The notes beneath the pieces were generated by a model. That model saw only the letters and a list, made by a program, of their open reading frames with translations. It was not told where the DNA came from and did not search any database. DNA of 64,000 nt from Meandrina meandrites (lineage: Eukaryota; Cnidaria; Anthozoa; Scleractinia; Meandrinidae), in contig OY855914.1 in NCBI GenBank assembly GCA_963693305.1, positions 7,645,001 to 7,709,000 on the forward strand. Reading direction: 5' to 3'. The translations under genes were made by a program, and so were the position numbers. Below are positions 49,730 through 61,500 of the stretch, in pieces. Within the stretch, counting starts at the first letter, position 1. Every line of letters begins with the position of its first letter.

Positions 49730-50342
49730 CTTTGAACAACCGGGGCCTGTCCAGTAACTGACAGTATATATTTTCAAGAAACATCTCTTTTTTATCACTG
49801 TACAACTTGGGTAAAAATTTTCCTTGTGGTTGATGTGCTGAATCCCCAATCCAGATCCTTGTTTTGGAAATTTTTGGAAAAATACTTTAAATAGGACAAT
49901 AATTACCTGTTAAGTTCTTTGAAGCTTTTTTTTATCTTTTTCCCAACAGTTATTTGAGTGTTTTACATTTGTAGAATTATAAATTTTGCTTCAGTTCAGT
50001 TTATTTTCTTGGCAGCAAGTTTTGACTTAAAAGACTGTGCAAGAAGAAAGCTTGAACTCTGGAACTTTATAGGGCAGAGAAAAACTTCTTTTCTCTTGAA
50101 TTTTCAACTTGACTTTGAAGCTTTTGTTAGGCATGGAAAGATAAATATATTAGCTTCACTTAGGACTGAAGTTTTATATTCCTTGAGATTTGTCAAAATG
50201 TTTCACAACTACACATTCATGAAGATGCCTAAAACAGGTAAATTAATTTTCCTAAAAGTAATATTGCCTAAATAAACTGCTTCCATTTATTCTTCTTAGG
50301 CTATAAGACAAGCTAATGGTCAGGACTATTCAGTGTACCACT
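49522..50342. repeat. Duplicated intron segment, copy B, right part
   Basis: It matches about 8428-9100 of copy A, ending with CAGTGTACCACT where the Pao LTR begins. A 120-bp palindromic insert (GGATAACGCTATCC and complement, about 49607-49747) is absent from copy A. Confidence 0.8.
49607..49747. mobile_element. Small palindromic MITE
   Basis: The left half, GGTTGTTCAAAGGATGGATA, and the right half are near-perfect inverted copies meeting around GTTGGCAAAAGAAAC. The matching intron in copy A runs from ACACCTG directly to TCCAGTAACTG, so this is an insertion. Confidence 0.75.
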
Positions 50343-51110
50343 TATTACTCCAGTGATTTAGGAAACCGTTCGCATAACTGATATTTATTGCTTGTTCAAT
50401 AAATAACGTGAGAACTAAAATAAAACATACGTAAAAAATTACAAATAAGATCGTGAAAACTACGGAATATAAATGCATTTAAGAAAGTGTACAGTTTACA
50501 AGAAGGAAATAAAAAAGTAAAGATTTACAAATAACGGTTAACGATGTCGTGTACAACTTTCTTCTTATCTTAAATCTTAAGCCTTAAATTACAAATATGA
50601 ACGATAAAAACTGAAACTAAGACAGAAACAAATAAAGCGATAAAGTGAATAAACTAAATTAGCGTCAAAATATTTACCTTGGTGCTGCCTAAAATCACTA
50701 AAGAAGGATTGAGTTGCCGTACTTGACTTCTTGTGGCTTGTATCTAACGTCAACTGAACTCAAAGGCAAAAACTGAAAACTTATATAGCTTGTTGGATGT
50801 CGCGGCGCTTTCGCGTATGCTTTCGCGACATTGACGAACTTTCTGGAAATTATATTAGCGCGAGCTTTTTCAAATGCGTAAATGTAGACCTTTAAATAAC
50901 TTAAACAAATGGTCTTAAGAAACATTAAACAAAGGGTAACAATTCTCTTAAACTACAAACCCTAAAAAATCTGTTTAAATTGACAATAACGACGAAGCAC
51001 AAAAAACTTAATTAACGGAAAATGTAATCGCGCCATGTAGAGCGCGTGCAAATTGTTGAAGTCGCGCGCGCTACCTCAGTTAGCTAGTCTCGCGCGCAAC
51101 TGTTGCTACA
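50343..51110 (-). repeat. BEL/Pao LTR (3' LTR of first copy)
   Basis: The 768-bp LTR starts on the minus strand with TGTAGCAACAGTTGCGC. It is preceded by the polypurine tract GGTGGGAG (51111-51120) and ends GGAGTAATA. It appears identical to 57706-58473. The left flank CAGTGTACCACT matches the uninserted paralogous intron at 9090-9103. Confidence 0.85.
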
Positions 51111-51190
51111 CTCCCACCAAATTATTGATGAATTTTCCAAGGGAGAATTGACAATTCATGAATAATTTCAAGTTTGAAGTTTGAACTTCT

Positions 51191-54100
51191 TTAGCTCACG
51201 CCTTCCATGAGAAGAACCACTTTTTGTACTGGTCTTTCAATGACTTGCTTTCTGGCATCACTTTCCTTCTTCTGAGAGTTTCTGAATCCAAGCTTGATCT
51301 TCACTGCACGAACGAGACCTTGTTGATCTGTGGAAGTCTCCATAATCCTTCCAAGAGGCCACTCGTTCCGTGGGACTTCTTCTTGAACAATTACGATGTC
51401 TCCGATCTTCAGATTTCTCTTTGGTGTGAACCATTTCTGTCTTGAATTGAGATTGATGAGGTACTCTTTTCGCCACCTACTCCAAAAGTGTTCTGCCAGA
51501 AACTGAACTCGTCGCCACCGTTTTCGGGCGTAAATGTCTTCTTTGACGAAATTTCCAGGAGGTGAAAGGAGCGTTTTATTCTTCATTGTTAGCAGATGAT
51601 TTGGAGTTAGAGGCTCCAAACTCTTCGGGTCATTCAGGCACTGGCAGGTCAACGGTCGACTGTTGATTATGGCCATGACCTCATAGAAGAAGGTGCGAAG
51701 TGAAGACGTATCAAGTCTTCCTTTGTAGTCGTTTAGGACAGTGTTTAGGATGCTTCTTGTGGTCCTAATCTGTCTTTCCCATACTCCTCCCCAGTGACTG
51801 GAATAAGGGACATTCATGACAAATTCGCAGCGATTTTTCGTCAAATAGGATTGAATCCTCTCGTTGTCCAACTCGTTCATGGCGATTGATAGTTCGTTCC
51901 GTGCTCCTACAAAATTGGAGCCTTGGTCGGATCGAAGTTGTTGGACGGGTCCTCGAATTGCAGTAAAGCATCTTAAAGCATTGATGAAGGCATCGGTTGT
52001 CATGTCATCTAACTGTTCTATGTGTACCGCTCGGGAACTCATGCAAGTAAATATCACTGCGTACCTCTTCAACTCCTTTCTTCCTTCTTTGATCGTGAAT
52101 GGCCCAAAACAATCCATTCCACAGTATGTGAAGGGCGGGGTTGACTCCACTCTATCTTCGGGAAGATTTGCCATCTTCTGGCCTTCTGTTGGTCGTCTTT
52201 GACGTCTACATGGTACACATTTATAAATGTGTGAAGCTACTGCGCCATTTAAGCCTAGGATCCATAGTCCATGAGAACGAATTTCATTCATGGTCATTCC
52301 CTTTCCTTGGTGCTTGACCCTCTTATGGAAGTGACCAATGATCAGCTCTGTTATTTCAGAATGCTTTGGTAGGATTATCGGGTGTTTAACATCAAATGGC
52401 AAAGTGGAATTTTCCAGCCTCCCACCAACTCTTATAAGTCCTTGTTCATCAATAAAAGGATCCAACTTTAAGAGGGAACTTTGCCTTGGGAGCTTGGCGT
52501 TCTGTTCTTTTTTACTTAGACTTAGAACTTCATTCTTGAATGCTGTACGCTGTAGCTCCTTGAAGATAAGCACTTCAGCTTCCTTTCGTTCAGTTACTGT
52601 CGTGGCAACTGTTCTGGGTTTGTTTTTCTTGAAGGTTCTTTGCAGGTACGAAACCACTCCCACTGCCTTTGTCCAACTGGAGAATCTTGACACGCACTCG
52701 ATGAGACTGAAGGATTCCTTGACCGTAGTCGTGCGTACGGTGGCCTTAGTTTCGGGGTCTCCAATTTGGATATCTGGGATTTCTTCTTGTTCGTTAAACG
52801 GGATGTCTTTTTCCCAGAGAAATGCTGGTCCACTAAACCAGTTTGATTTCATCAGATCTTCAGCATTTAAGCCTCTGGAGGCGTGATCTGCTGGGTTGTT
52901 CTTGGTGTCGATGTATCGCCATTCCTTGGTATCGGTGTTAGATCTGATTATCTGAACCCTGTTGGCGACAAACGTGTGGAATCTTTTGGCGTCGTTGTTT
53001 ATGTAACCAAGTACCACCTTAGAGTCGGTCCAAAAGTGCTGCTTGAGGTTGGCGTAGTTTAACTCGTCTTGAAGCATAGTGCCAACCTTCGCTGAGACAA
53101 CTGCTGCGGTGAGCTCCAATCTTGGAATCGTAGTAATTTTCGATGGAGCGACACGAGACTTCCCCATTACTAATGAGACATTTACATTTCTATCTTCGTC
53201 TTTCACTCTTAGATAGGAGCATTGTCCATATCCGAATGTGCTTGCATCAGCAAAATTGTGCAATTCATACGTCTTCCCATGACTCATCGTCTTTGGTTCG
53301 AAGCATCTTGGAATTTGAAGCTCTTTGAGTCGTAGAAGATCTAACTTCCACCGCTCCCACCTTGGCTGGACTTCTTCAGGCAGAGGCTCATCCCAGCTGA
53401 CACCCCTTTTGCATACTTCTTGTAATATCTTCTTTGCTCTTAGAATCAAGGGGGCCAGAAATCCAAGAGGATCGTAAACGGAAGCTACCGTCGCCAACAC
53501 TCCTCTTCTAGTTAATGGCTGATCCTTGAGAACAATGGAGAAACCGAAGCAGTCTAACCCCACTGACCACTGAACACCAAGAACCCTCTCTATCGGAACT
53601 TGTTCAGATGGTAGATCCAGAATGGCATCGACTGCTCTCTCACTCTTTGGTACTGACTCAAGTACTTCGCGATCGTTTGAAATGAACTTGTGAAGACGGA
53701 GACCGCCCTGCTTACAAATTTCTCGCGCTCCTTGGATGAGGTCTTTTGCTTGCTCTGCGGATTTGACGCTAGACAGTCCGTCATCTACGTAGAAATCGTG
53801 TGTGATGAACTGAGCCGCTGGAGGGTGCGCTTCCCTTTCTTGGCTTGCCATATGTTTGAAGCCGTAGCTGGCGCAACCAGGCGACGATGTTGCCCCGAAC
53901 AAATGGACCTTCATTCTGTACTCCTTTGGCTCTTGCTTAGAATCACCATTGGGCCACCAAAGAAATCGCAGATAATCTCGATCGTTTGGACACACCATAA
54001 ACTGATGGAACATCTTCTCCACATCGCAAGTGATAGCGTACGGGTATCTTCTGAACCTACACAGAACGCCAGTTAAACTGTTAGTGAGGTCAGGTCCACT

Positions 54101-57100
54101 TAGTAGATGATTGTTCAAAGAAGTTCCTTTAAATCTCGCGGAACAATCAAACACCACTCTGATTTTGTTTTTCTTCGGATGATAGACGCCGTGGTGAGGT
54201 ATGTACCACTTAGCTCCTTCTTGCGCGAGCGATGACACTTCTTCGGCATCTCCTCTGTTTAGTACTTCGTTCATGAACTTTATGTAATCTTCTTTGTACT
54301 TAGGGTCTTTCGAGAATCTTCGCTTAAGACATTCAAGACGAGTTAAAGCCATTGATCGATTGTTTGGTAATAGAGGTCGATCCTTAAATGGCAGGGGCAT
54401 TTGATAATGTCCGTTTTCGGTCCTTTCGATTCCTTCCTCCATGGTTTTGAGAAACTGTAAATCTTCTTGGGATGTCTTGTTATCCTCTTTGGTTTCCTTA
54501 AAGTCTGACTCAAGGATTCTTACGATGTCGTTCATTTGTATGACAGGGAGCTCCTTTACAGCAACCTTGTGGCAAAAGGACGTTTCACCCTCTACATTAC
54601 CGCCGCCTACGATACTCCATCCGAGATCTGTTTTAATACCATAAGGCTCATTACTCTTGCCGGCAACAACTTCTCTTGGGGTCAACGCTTGAGAGCAGTC
54701 GTATCCGATGAGCAATCCAACATTGCAGTCTAATAGGTCGTGCATTTTGTCTTCAATCGCTTGCAAGTGATCCCAGTTCTTAGCAGTGGTTTTAGTCGGT
54801 ATGTGATCTTCATCGGCGGGGATCGACGTACTTGTGTAAGCGACTGGTATCGAAATCTTGAGGTTGGAATCGTATCCTCTTACTTGAACACTTGTGACTC
54901 TTTGGCTGTCGACGAGTGACTCTTGGCTAGTGATAGTACTTAGTCGAAGCTTCGTTGGTTGCGTTTCTGCGCCAAGCTGGTCGCAAATGTCTTTCAAGAT
55001 AAACGTTGCGTCGCTTTGAGTGTCCAATATTGCGTAAACCGGTACTTCCTTTTCGGGCTTTGAGGATGATGACAACCACACAGGAACAATCATCGAGGTG
55101 CTAACACTTGAGGCTCCTTGTGATGCACAAGAGGTAGACTTGGGAACACTTGCGGGTTTATCTTCTTCACTTCTGTCTTCTTTCTTCTTTGAATCTTTCC
55201 TTTCATCATGAAGACAAGTGGGGTGCTTCTTGTTACATGTAGAACAAGCCAGCCTTTTTCTACAATCGATGGACATGTGACCTGTCTTTAAACATCCGAA
55301 ACAGAGCCTGTTTTCCTTAACGAAATTCATTCTGTTCTCGAGTGTTTCAGTCTTAAACCTTAAGCAGGCATCCAACTGATGATTCGTCTTCTTGCAGAAT
55401 GCGCACTGGGGTTGCTGTTTTGGAATTTCCTTCAGCTGTTTGGAACTCTCTTCTGTAGTCTTGGCAGAGTGAACAGTCTTGCTTCTTTCATCTTTAGGCT
55501 TTTGTGCTCGATTTGTGTTGTCCGATGTCGTTTCTGCCTCTTTCACTGCGTAGCAAGAAGAGATAGGGTTGCATGCGAAATCTGCTTCAGTGTTGATGAA
55601 AGTCGCGAAGGCCTTAAAATCTGGGTACTTCTTTTCTTCTTTCATTTGTCTTGTGACTTCTCTGTTCCACCGTGAAACAAGCCAGTCTGGTAACTTGGTG
55701 AGTAGCTTCTGGTTCTCCATGTAGTCATTCAAGATCTTGAGATCTTCAATTGTTTGCATTGCAGTTTCCACACTTGTTATGAAGTCGGCAAATCTCCTGA
55801 GACCATGGCGATCTTTAACACCGATCCTTGGCCATCCATGTAGCTGGTCTCTGTATGCCTTAGCAACTATGAAAGGGTGACCAAACCTCTCGTCAAGTAT
55901 GTTCCACGCTCGTTCGTAGGCTTCTGATGAATTTTGTAGAAAGAGTCCGCTGATGGCTTCTTTAGCAGATCCACTTACATATCTTTTTAAGTAGTACATT
56001 TTGTCGCTTGGCGGTAAGTTCTTTCGGTGTATGATAGCCTGGAAAGACGACTTCCAGTCTGGGTACTGGATAGGCTTGCCACTAAAGATGGTCGGTTCGG
56101 GTGCTGGGAGGCGACTCATGTTAAATGATTCGGTTATCGCGGTGATAATCTTGCCAGTTGGATCTGAATTTGATGATTCTTGCGGCTGAACGTGAAAAGA
56201 CTGATCGACATTCTGATGCTGTTGAGGAGGCTGCGTCGTTGAATTTGTAATGTTTACGCCTGTTGTTGAATGGTTAGGTTCTTGTGGAGGAAGTAGGGAT
56301 CCTGAAGCTGTTTCAATTTGTGTCTGAATTGGAGAAATGCGCAAGAGATCGTCTTCGACGGGATCTATGTCGTCTTCAAGCTCTTCGACTTCTTGGTACG
56401 CCTTTAGCCTTGCTCTTGCTATTTCCATTTGCTTCTTTACTTCGCTCTGTTCCAACTCCAGTTTTCTTCGCGCCAGTTCTGATTCGATCCTTGTTGTTTC
56501 GGCTCTGAGTTGCGCTTCCATTTTAGCGATATCCTCCTTATGTTTTGCCTGTTCTTGTAGGGCGTTAAATTCGGCTTCCTTTGCGGCAAGTTCTGCGGCA
56601 GCATCAGCTTTCTTTAAGTCGATGAGGGAAGATGCCCTTGAGGACCTACTGGCTCTTGATCGACTTGACTTTGTGGATGCTTTGCTCGATAATCTACTTC
56701 GGACAGATCTTCTATCTTCCTCTTGGTGTGACGCGGATTCGCCTTTGGTGGATTGTTGTCCTAACTGACGATCCAGAGTTTGAGTCAGCGAGTCACATGC
56801 GTCCATTTTTTGACGAATTTCTTGTCCCGGAGGCCGAGCGTTCCGTAACGTTTCGTATATTTTCTGAGCCTTGTCGCGCAGATCTTTCAAACGAGAAATC
56901 GCTTCCTGCTTCTCTTTTTGGGACGATGGCAGCTGTTCAGCTATGGATGACTCGATGTTTGCTGCTTGCATTTTCCAAGCGTTGTACGTTTCGTGAAATT
57001 TCTTGACGAGCTGGTCTTGTTCTTTCTCTCGTTCCCTTTGGAGCTCTTCTTGATAGGCTAGACCCTTCTCGGTGAGTGTTCGCATTCTAGTAATTCGCTG

Positions 57101-57250
57101 TTGCTCTTGCAGAGAATCTGCACTTACGCTATTTACGCTTATCTTATCTACTTGATCACTATTTACTTTAACTTCTCCTTCTGCACTGGCAGAAAGCAAT
57201 AATGACTCTTCAGCTAAATTATCTAGCGCTTGGCCTTGAGGGCTAGACAT
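51191..57250 (-). CDS. BEL/Pao retrotransposon gag-pol polyprotein, intact
   Basis: A single 2019-residue frame with no stop. The N-terminal gag has coiled coils (about 60-300) and a gag core with PTIFSGKPIQYPDWKSSF (DUF1759 type). Zinc knuckles CAFC and CFGC-H-C lie near 617-690. The aspartic protease motif ILDTQSD is near 742, and RT with FYVDDG near 1155. RNase H-like NFADASTFGYG is near 1320. The integrase has an HH-CC zinc motif (about 1647-1680), then MDCFGPF, RSDQGSNF and HWGGVWE (DDE, about 1715-1820). The C-terminal DUF5641 contains GDIVIVQEE. The protein order gag-PR-RT-RH-IN is that of BEL/Pao. The intact frame implies very recent activity. Confidence 0.95.
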   Translation of the reverse strand: MSSPQGQALDNLAEESLLLSASAEGEVKVNSDQVDKISVNSVSADSLQEQQRITRMRTLTEKGLAYQEELQREREKEQDQLVKKFHETYNAWKMQAANIESSIAEQLPSSQKEKQEAISRLKDLRDKAQKIYETLRNARPPGQEIRQKMDACDSLTQTLDRQLGQQSTKGESASHQEEDRRSVRSRLSSKASTKSSRSRASRSSRASSLIDLKKADAAAELAAKEAEFNALQEQAKHKEDIAKMEAQLRAETTRIESELARRKLELEQSEVKKQMEIARARLKAYQEVEELEDDIDPVEDDLLRISPIQTQIETASGSLLPPQEPNHSTTGVNITNSTTQPPQQHQNVDQSFHVQPQESSNSDPTGKIITAITESFNMSRLPAPEPTIFSGKPIQYPDWKSSFQAIIHRKNLPPSDKMYYLKRYVSGSAKEAISGLFLQNSSEAYERAWNILDERFGHPFIVAKAYRDQLHGWPRIGVKDRHGLRRFADFITSVETAMQTIEDLKILNDYMENQKLLTKLPDWLVSRWNREVTRQMKEEKKYPDFKAFATFINTEADFACNPISSCYAVKEAETTSDNTNRAQKPKDERSKTVHSAKTTEESSKQLKEIPKQQPQCAFCKKTNHQLDACLRFKTETLENRMNFVKENRLCFGCLKTGHMSIDCRKRLACSTCNKKHPTCLHDERKDSKKKEDRSEEDKPASVPKSTSCASQGASSVSTSMIVPVWLSSSSKPEKEVPVYAILDTQSDATFILKDICDQLGAETQPTKLRLSTITSQESLVDSQRVTSVQVRGYDSNLKISIPVAYTSTSIPADEDHIPTKTTAKNWDHLQAIEDKMHDLLDCNVGLLIGYDCSQALTPREVVAGKSNEPYGIKTDLGWSIVGGGNVEGETSFCHKVAVKELPVIQMNDIVRILESDFKETKEDNKTSQEDLQFLKTMEEGIERTENGHYQMPLPFKDRPLLPNNRSMALTRLECLKRRFSKDPKYKEDYIKFMNEVLNRGDAEEVSSLAQEGAKWYIPHHGVYHPKKNKIRVVFDCSARFKGTSLNNHLLSGPDLTNSLTGVLCRFRRYPYAITCDVEKMFHQFMVCPNDRDYLRFLWWPNGDSKQEPKEYRMKVHLFGATSSPGCASYGFKHMASQEREAHPPAAQFITHDFYVDDGLSSVKSAEQAKDLIQGAREICKQGGLRLHKFISNDREVLESVPKSERAVDAILDLPSEQVPIERVLGVQWSVGLDCFGFSIVLKDQPLTRRGVLATVASVYDPLGFLAPLILRAKKILQEVCKRGVSWDEPLPEEVQPRWERWKLDLLRLKELQIPRCFEPKTMSHGKTYELHNFADASTFGYGQCSYLRVKDEDRNVNVSLVMGKSRVAPSKITTIPRLELTAAVVSAKVGTMLQDELNYANLKQHFWTDSKVVLGYINNDAKRFHTFVANRVQIIRSNTDTKEWRYIDTKNNPADHASRGLNAEDLMKSNWFSGPAFLWEKDIPFNEQEEIPDIQIGDPETKATVRTTTVKESFSLIECVSRFSSWTKAVGVVSYLQRTFKKNKPRTVATTVTERKEAEVLIFKELQRTAFKNEVLSLSKKEQNAKLPRQSSLLKLDPFIDEQGLIRVGGRLENSTLPFDVKHPIILPKHSEITELIIGHFHKRVKHQGKGMTMNEIRSHGLWILGLNGAVASHIYKCVPCRRQRRPTEGQKMANLPEDRVESTPPFTYCGMDCFGPFTIKEGRKELKRYAVIFTCMSSRAVHIEQLDDMTTDAFINALRCFTAIRGPVQQLRSDQGSNFVGARNELSIAMNELDNERIQSYLTKNRCEFVMNVPYSSHWGGVWERQIRTTRSILNTVLNDYKGRLDTSSLRTFFYEVMAIINSRPLTCQCLNDPKSLEPLTPNHLLTMKNKTLLSPPGNFVKEDIYARKRWRRVQFLAEHFWSRWRKEYLINLNSRQKWFTPKRNLKIGDIVIVQEEVPRNEWPLGRIMETSTDQQGLVRAVKIKLGFRNSQKKESDARKQVIERPVQKVVLLMEGVS

Positions 57251-57705
57251 TTTTACTTGAATAAACTTAATGCTTAGGTAACTTCTTCTTAAACTTCAAG
57301 ACTTCACAACTGTAAAGCCGTATAACAAACGCGACAAATAAATTGTGCACGAACCGTGAACTTATTTAACTTAATCACGGTAATGAACTTAACTTAAATT
57401 AATGTTTTCGCTTCACTTGCGAAAATCTTCTTCATTAAACAGTGTCTTTGTAATGATAACGTTCTTGGACCTAAAAAACCCTTACACTTTACTTTTACTT
57501 TACTTGGTTTCCGTCGCTAGAACGTCCTTGACTTCTTGACCACTTTATTGTTGGCTTCTTGACCACTTTATTCTTGGCTTCTTGACCACTTTATTCTTGG
57601 CTTCTTGACCACTTTATTCTTGGCTTCTTGAACTTGATGCTTGTTGCGCTTGACTTGCTGGTTTCCTCTTTCTTTGCTTCTCGTTGTGGTTCAGCAAGTT
57701 CTCAC
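57251..57705 (-). other. BEL/Pao leader (5'UTR) between LTR and gag
   Basis: 455 bp between the LTR end and the gag ATG. I cannot identify a clear tRNA-complementary primer site beginning TGG at the LTR edge. A minisatellite occupies 57534-57630. Confidence 0.6.
57534..57630. repeat. 23-bp minisatellite in the Pao leader
   Basis: About four units of GGCTTCTTGACCACTTTATT plus CTT, located in the 5' leader of the retrotransposon. Confidence 0.85.
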
Positions 57706-58473
57706 TATTACTCCAGTGATTTAGGAAACCGTTCGCATAACTGATATTTATTGCTTGTTCAATAAATAACGTGAGAACTAAAATAAAACATACGTAAAAA
57801 ATTACAAATAAGATCGTGAAAACTACGGAATATAAATGCATTTAAGAAAGTGTACAGTTTACAAGAAGGAAATAAAAAAGTAAAGATTTACAAATAACGG
57901 TTAACGATGTCGTGTACAACTTTCTTCTTATCTTAAATCTTAAGCCTTAAATTACAAATATGAACGATAAAAACTGAAACTAAGACAGAAACAAATAAAG
58001 CGATAAAGTGAATAAACTAAATTAGCGTCAAAATATTTACCTTGGTGCTGCCTAAAATCACTAAAGAAGGATTGAGTTGCCGTACTTGACTTCTTGTGGC
58101 TTGTATCTAACGTCAACTGAACTCAAAGGCAAAAACTGAAAACTTATATAGCTTGTTGGATGTCGCGGCGCTTTCGCGTATGCTTTCGCGACATTGACGA
58201 ACTTTCTGGAAATTATATTAGCGCGAGCTTTTTCAAATGCGTAAATGTAGACCTTTAAATAACTTAAACAAATGGTCTTAAGAAACATTAAACAAAGGGT
58301 AACAATTCTCTTAAACTACAAACCCTAAAAAATCTGTTTAAATTGACAATAACGACGAAGCACAAAAAACTTAATTAACGGAAAATGTAATCGCGCCATG
58401 TAGAGCGCGTGCAAATTGTTGAAGTCGCGCGCGCTACCTCAGTTAGCTAGTCTCGCGCGCAACTGTTGCTACA
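57706..58473 (-). repeat. BEL/Pao LTR shared by the two tandem copies
   Basis: 768 bp, same as 50343-51110. It serves as 5' LTR of the first copy and 3' LTR of the second. TG at 58473 follows the PPT-like GGTGGGAG. Confidence 0.85.
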
Positions 58474-58553
58474 CTCCCACCAAATTATTGATGAATTTTC
58501 CAAGGGAGAATTGACAATTCATGAATAATTTCAAGTTTGAAGTTTGAACTTCT

Positions 58554-61500
58554 TTAGCTCACGCCTTCCATGAGAAGAACCACTTTTTGTACTGGTCTTT
58601 CAATGACTTGCTTTCTGGCATCACTTTCCTTCTTCTGAGAGTTTCTGAATCCAAGCTTGATCTTCACTGCACGAACGAGACCTTGTTGATCTGTGGAAGT
58701 CTCCATAATCCTTCCAAGAGGCCACTCGTTCCGTGGGACTTCTTCTTGAACAATTACGATGTCTCCGATCTTCAGATTTCTCTTTGGTGTGAACCATTTC
58801 TGTCTTGAATTGAGATTGATGAGGTACTCTTTTCGCCACCTACTCCAAAAGTGTTCTGCCAGAAACTGAACTCGTCGCCACCGTTTTCGGGCGTAAATGT
58901 CTTCTTTGACGAAATTTCCAGGAGGTGGAAGGAGCGTTTTATTCTTCATTGTTAGCAGATGATTTGGAGTTAGAGGCTCCAAACTCTTCGGGTCATTCAG
59001 GCACTGGCAGGTCAACGGTCGACTGTTGATTATGGCCATGACCTCATAGAAGAAGGTGCGAAGTGAAGACGTATCAAGTCTTCCTTTGTAGTCGTTTAGG
59101 ACAGTGTTTAGGATGCTTCTTGTGGTCCTAATCTGTCTTTCCCATACTCCTCCCCAGTGACTGGAATAAGGGACATTCATGACAAATTCGCAGCGATTTT
59201 TCGTCAAATAGGATTGAATCCTCTCGTTGTCCAACTCGTTCATGGCGATTGATAGTTCGTTCCGTGCTCCTACAAAATTGGAGCCTTGGTCGGATCGAAG
59301 TTGTTGGACGGGTCCTCGAATTGCAGTAAAGCATCTTAAAGCATTGATGAAGGCATCGGTTGTCATGTCATCTAACTGTTCTATGTGTACCGCTCGGGAA
59401 CTCATGCAAGTAAATATCACTGCGTACCTCTTCAACTCCTTTCTTCCTTCTTTGATCGTGAATGGCCCAAAACAATCCATTCCACAGTATGTGAAGGGCG
59501 GGGTTGACTCCACTCTATCTTCGGGAAGATTTGCCATCTTCTGGCCTTCTGTTGGTCGTCTTTGACGTCTACATGGTACACATTTATAAATGTGTGAAGC
59601 TACTGCGCCATTTAAGCCTAGGATCCATAGTCCATGAGAACGAATTTCATTCATGGTCATTCCCTTTCCTTGGTGCTTGACCCTCTTATGGAAGTGACCA
59701 ATGATCAGCTCTGTTATTTCAGAATGCTTTGGTAGGATTATCGGGTGTTTAACATCAAATGGCAAAGTGGAATTTTCCAGCCTCCCACCAACTCTTATAA
59801 GTCCTTGTTCATCAATAAAAGGATCCAACTTTAAGAGGGAACTTTGCCTTGGGAGCTTGGCGTTCTGTTCTTTTTTACTTAGACTTAGAACTTCATTCTT
59901 GAATGCTGTACGCTGTAGCTCCTTGAAGATAAGCACTTCAGCTTCCTTTCGTTCAGTTACTGTCGTGGCAACTGTTCTGGGTTTGTTTTTCTTGAAGGTT
60001 CTTTGCAGGTACGAAACCACTCCCACTGCCTTTGTCCAACTGGAGAATCTTGACACGCACTCGATGAGACTGAAGGATTCCTTGACCGTAGTCGTGCGTA
60101 CGGTGGCCTTAGTTTCGGGGTCTCCAATTTGGATATCTGGGATTTCTTCTTGTTCGTTAAACGGGATGTCTTTTTCCCAGAGAAATGCTGGTCCACTAAA
60201 CCAGTTTGATTTCATCAGATCTTCAGCATTTAAGCCTCTGGAGGCGTGATCTGCTGGGTTGTTCTTGGTGTCGATGTATCGCCATTCCTTGGTATCGGTG
60301 TTAGATCTGATTATCTGAACCCTGTTGGCGACAAACGTGTGGAATCTTTTGGCGTCGTTGTTTATGTAACCAAGTACCACCTTAGAGTCGGTCCAAAAGT
60401 GCTGCTTGAGGTTGGCGTAGTTTAACTCGTCTTGAAGCATAGTGCCAACCTTCGCTGAGACAACTGCTGCGGTGAGCTCCAATCTTGGAATCGTAGTAAT
60501 TTTCGATGGAGCGACACGAGACTTCCCCATTACTAATGAGACATTTACATTTCCATCTTCGTCTTTCACTCTTAGATAGGAGCATTGTCCATATCCGAAT
60601 GTGCTTGCATCAGCAAAATTGTGCAATTCATACGTCTTCCCATGACTCATCGTCTTTGGTTCGAAGCATCTTGGAATTTGAAGCTCTTTGAGTCGTAGAA
60701 GATCTAACTTCCACCGCTCCCACCTTGGCTGGACTTCTTCAGGCAGAGGCTCATCCCAGCTGACACCCCTTTTGCATACTTCTTGTAATATCTTCTTTGC
60801 TCTTAGAATCAAGGGGGCCAGAAATCCAAGAGGATCGTAAACGGAAGCTACCGTCGCCAACACTCCTCTTCTAGTTAATGGCTGATCCTTGAGAACAATG
60901 GAGAAACCGAAGCAGTCTAACCCCACTGACCACTGAACACCAAGAACCCTCTCTATCGGAACTTGTTCAGATGGTAGATCCAGAATGGCATCGACTGCTC
61001 TCTCACTCTTTGGTACTGACTCAAGTACTTCGCGATCGTTTGAAATGAACTTGTGAAGACGGAGACCGCCCTGCTTACAAATTTCTCGCGCTCCTTGGAT
61101 GAGGTCTTTTGCTTGCTCTGCGGATTTGACGCTAGACAGTCCGTCATCTACGTAGAAATCGTGTGTGATGAACTGAGCCGCTGGAGGGTGCGCTTCCCTT
61201 TCTTGGCTTGCCATATGTTTGAAGCCGTAGCTGGCGCAACCAGGCGACGATGTTGCCCCGAACAAATGGACCTTCATTCTGTACTCCTTTGGCTCTTGCT
61301 TAGAATCACCATTGGGCCACCAAAGAAATCGCAGATAATCTCGATCGTTTGGACACACCATAAACTGATGGAACATCTTCTCCACATCGCAAGTGATAGC
61401 GTACGGGTATCTTCTGAACCTACACAGAACGCCAGTTAAACTGTTAGTGAGGTCAGGTCCACTTAGTAGATGATTGTTCAAAGAAGTTCCTTTAAATCTC

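Noticed and set aside
50698..50925. 75-codon frame, repeated at 58061-58288
   Set aside because: It lies wholly inside the Pao LTR and is duplicated only because the LTR is.
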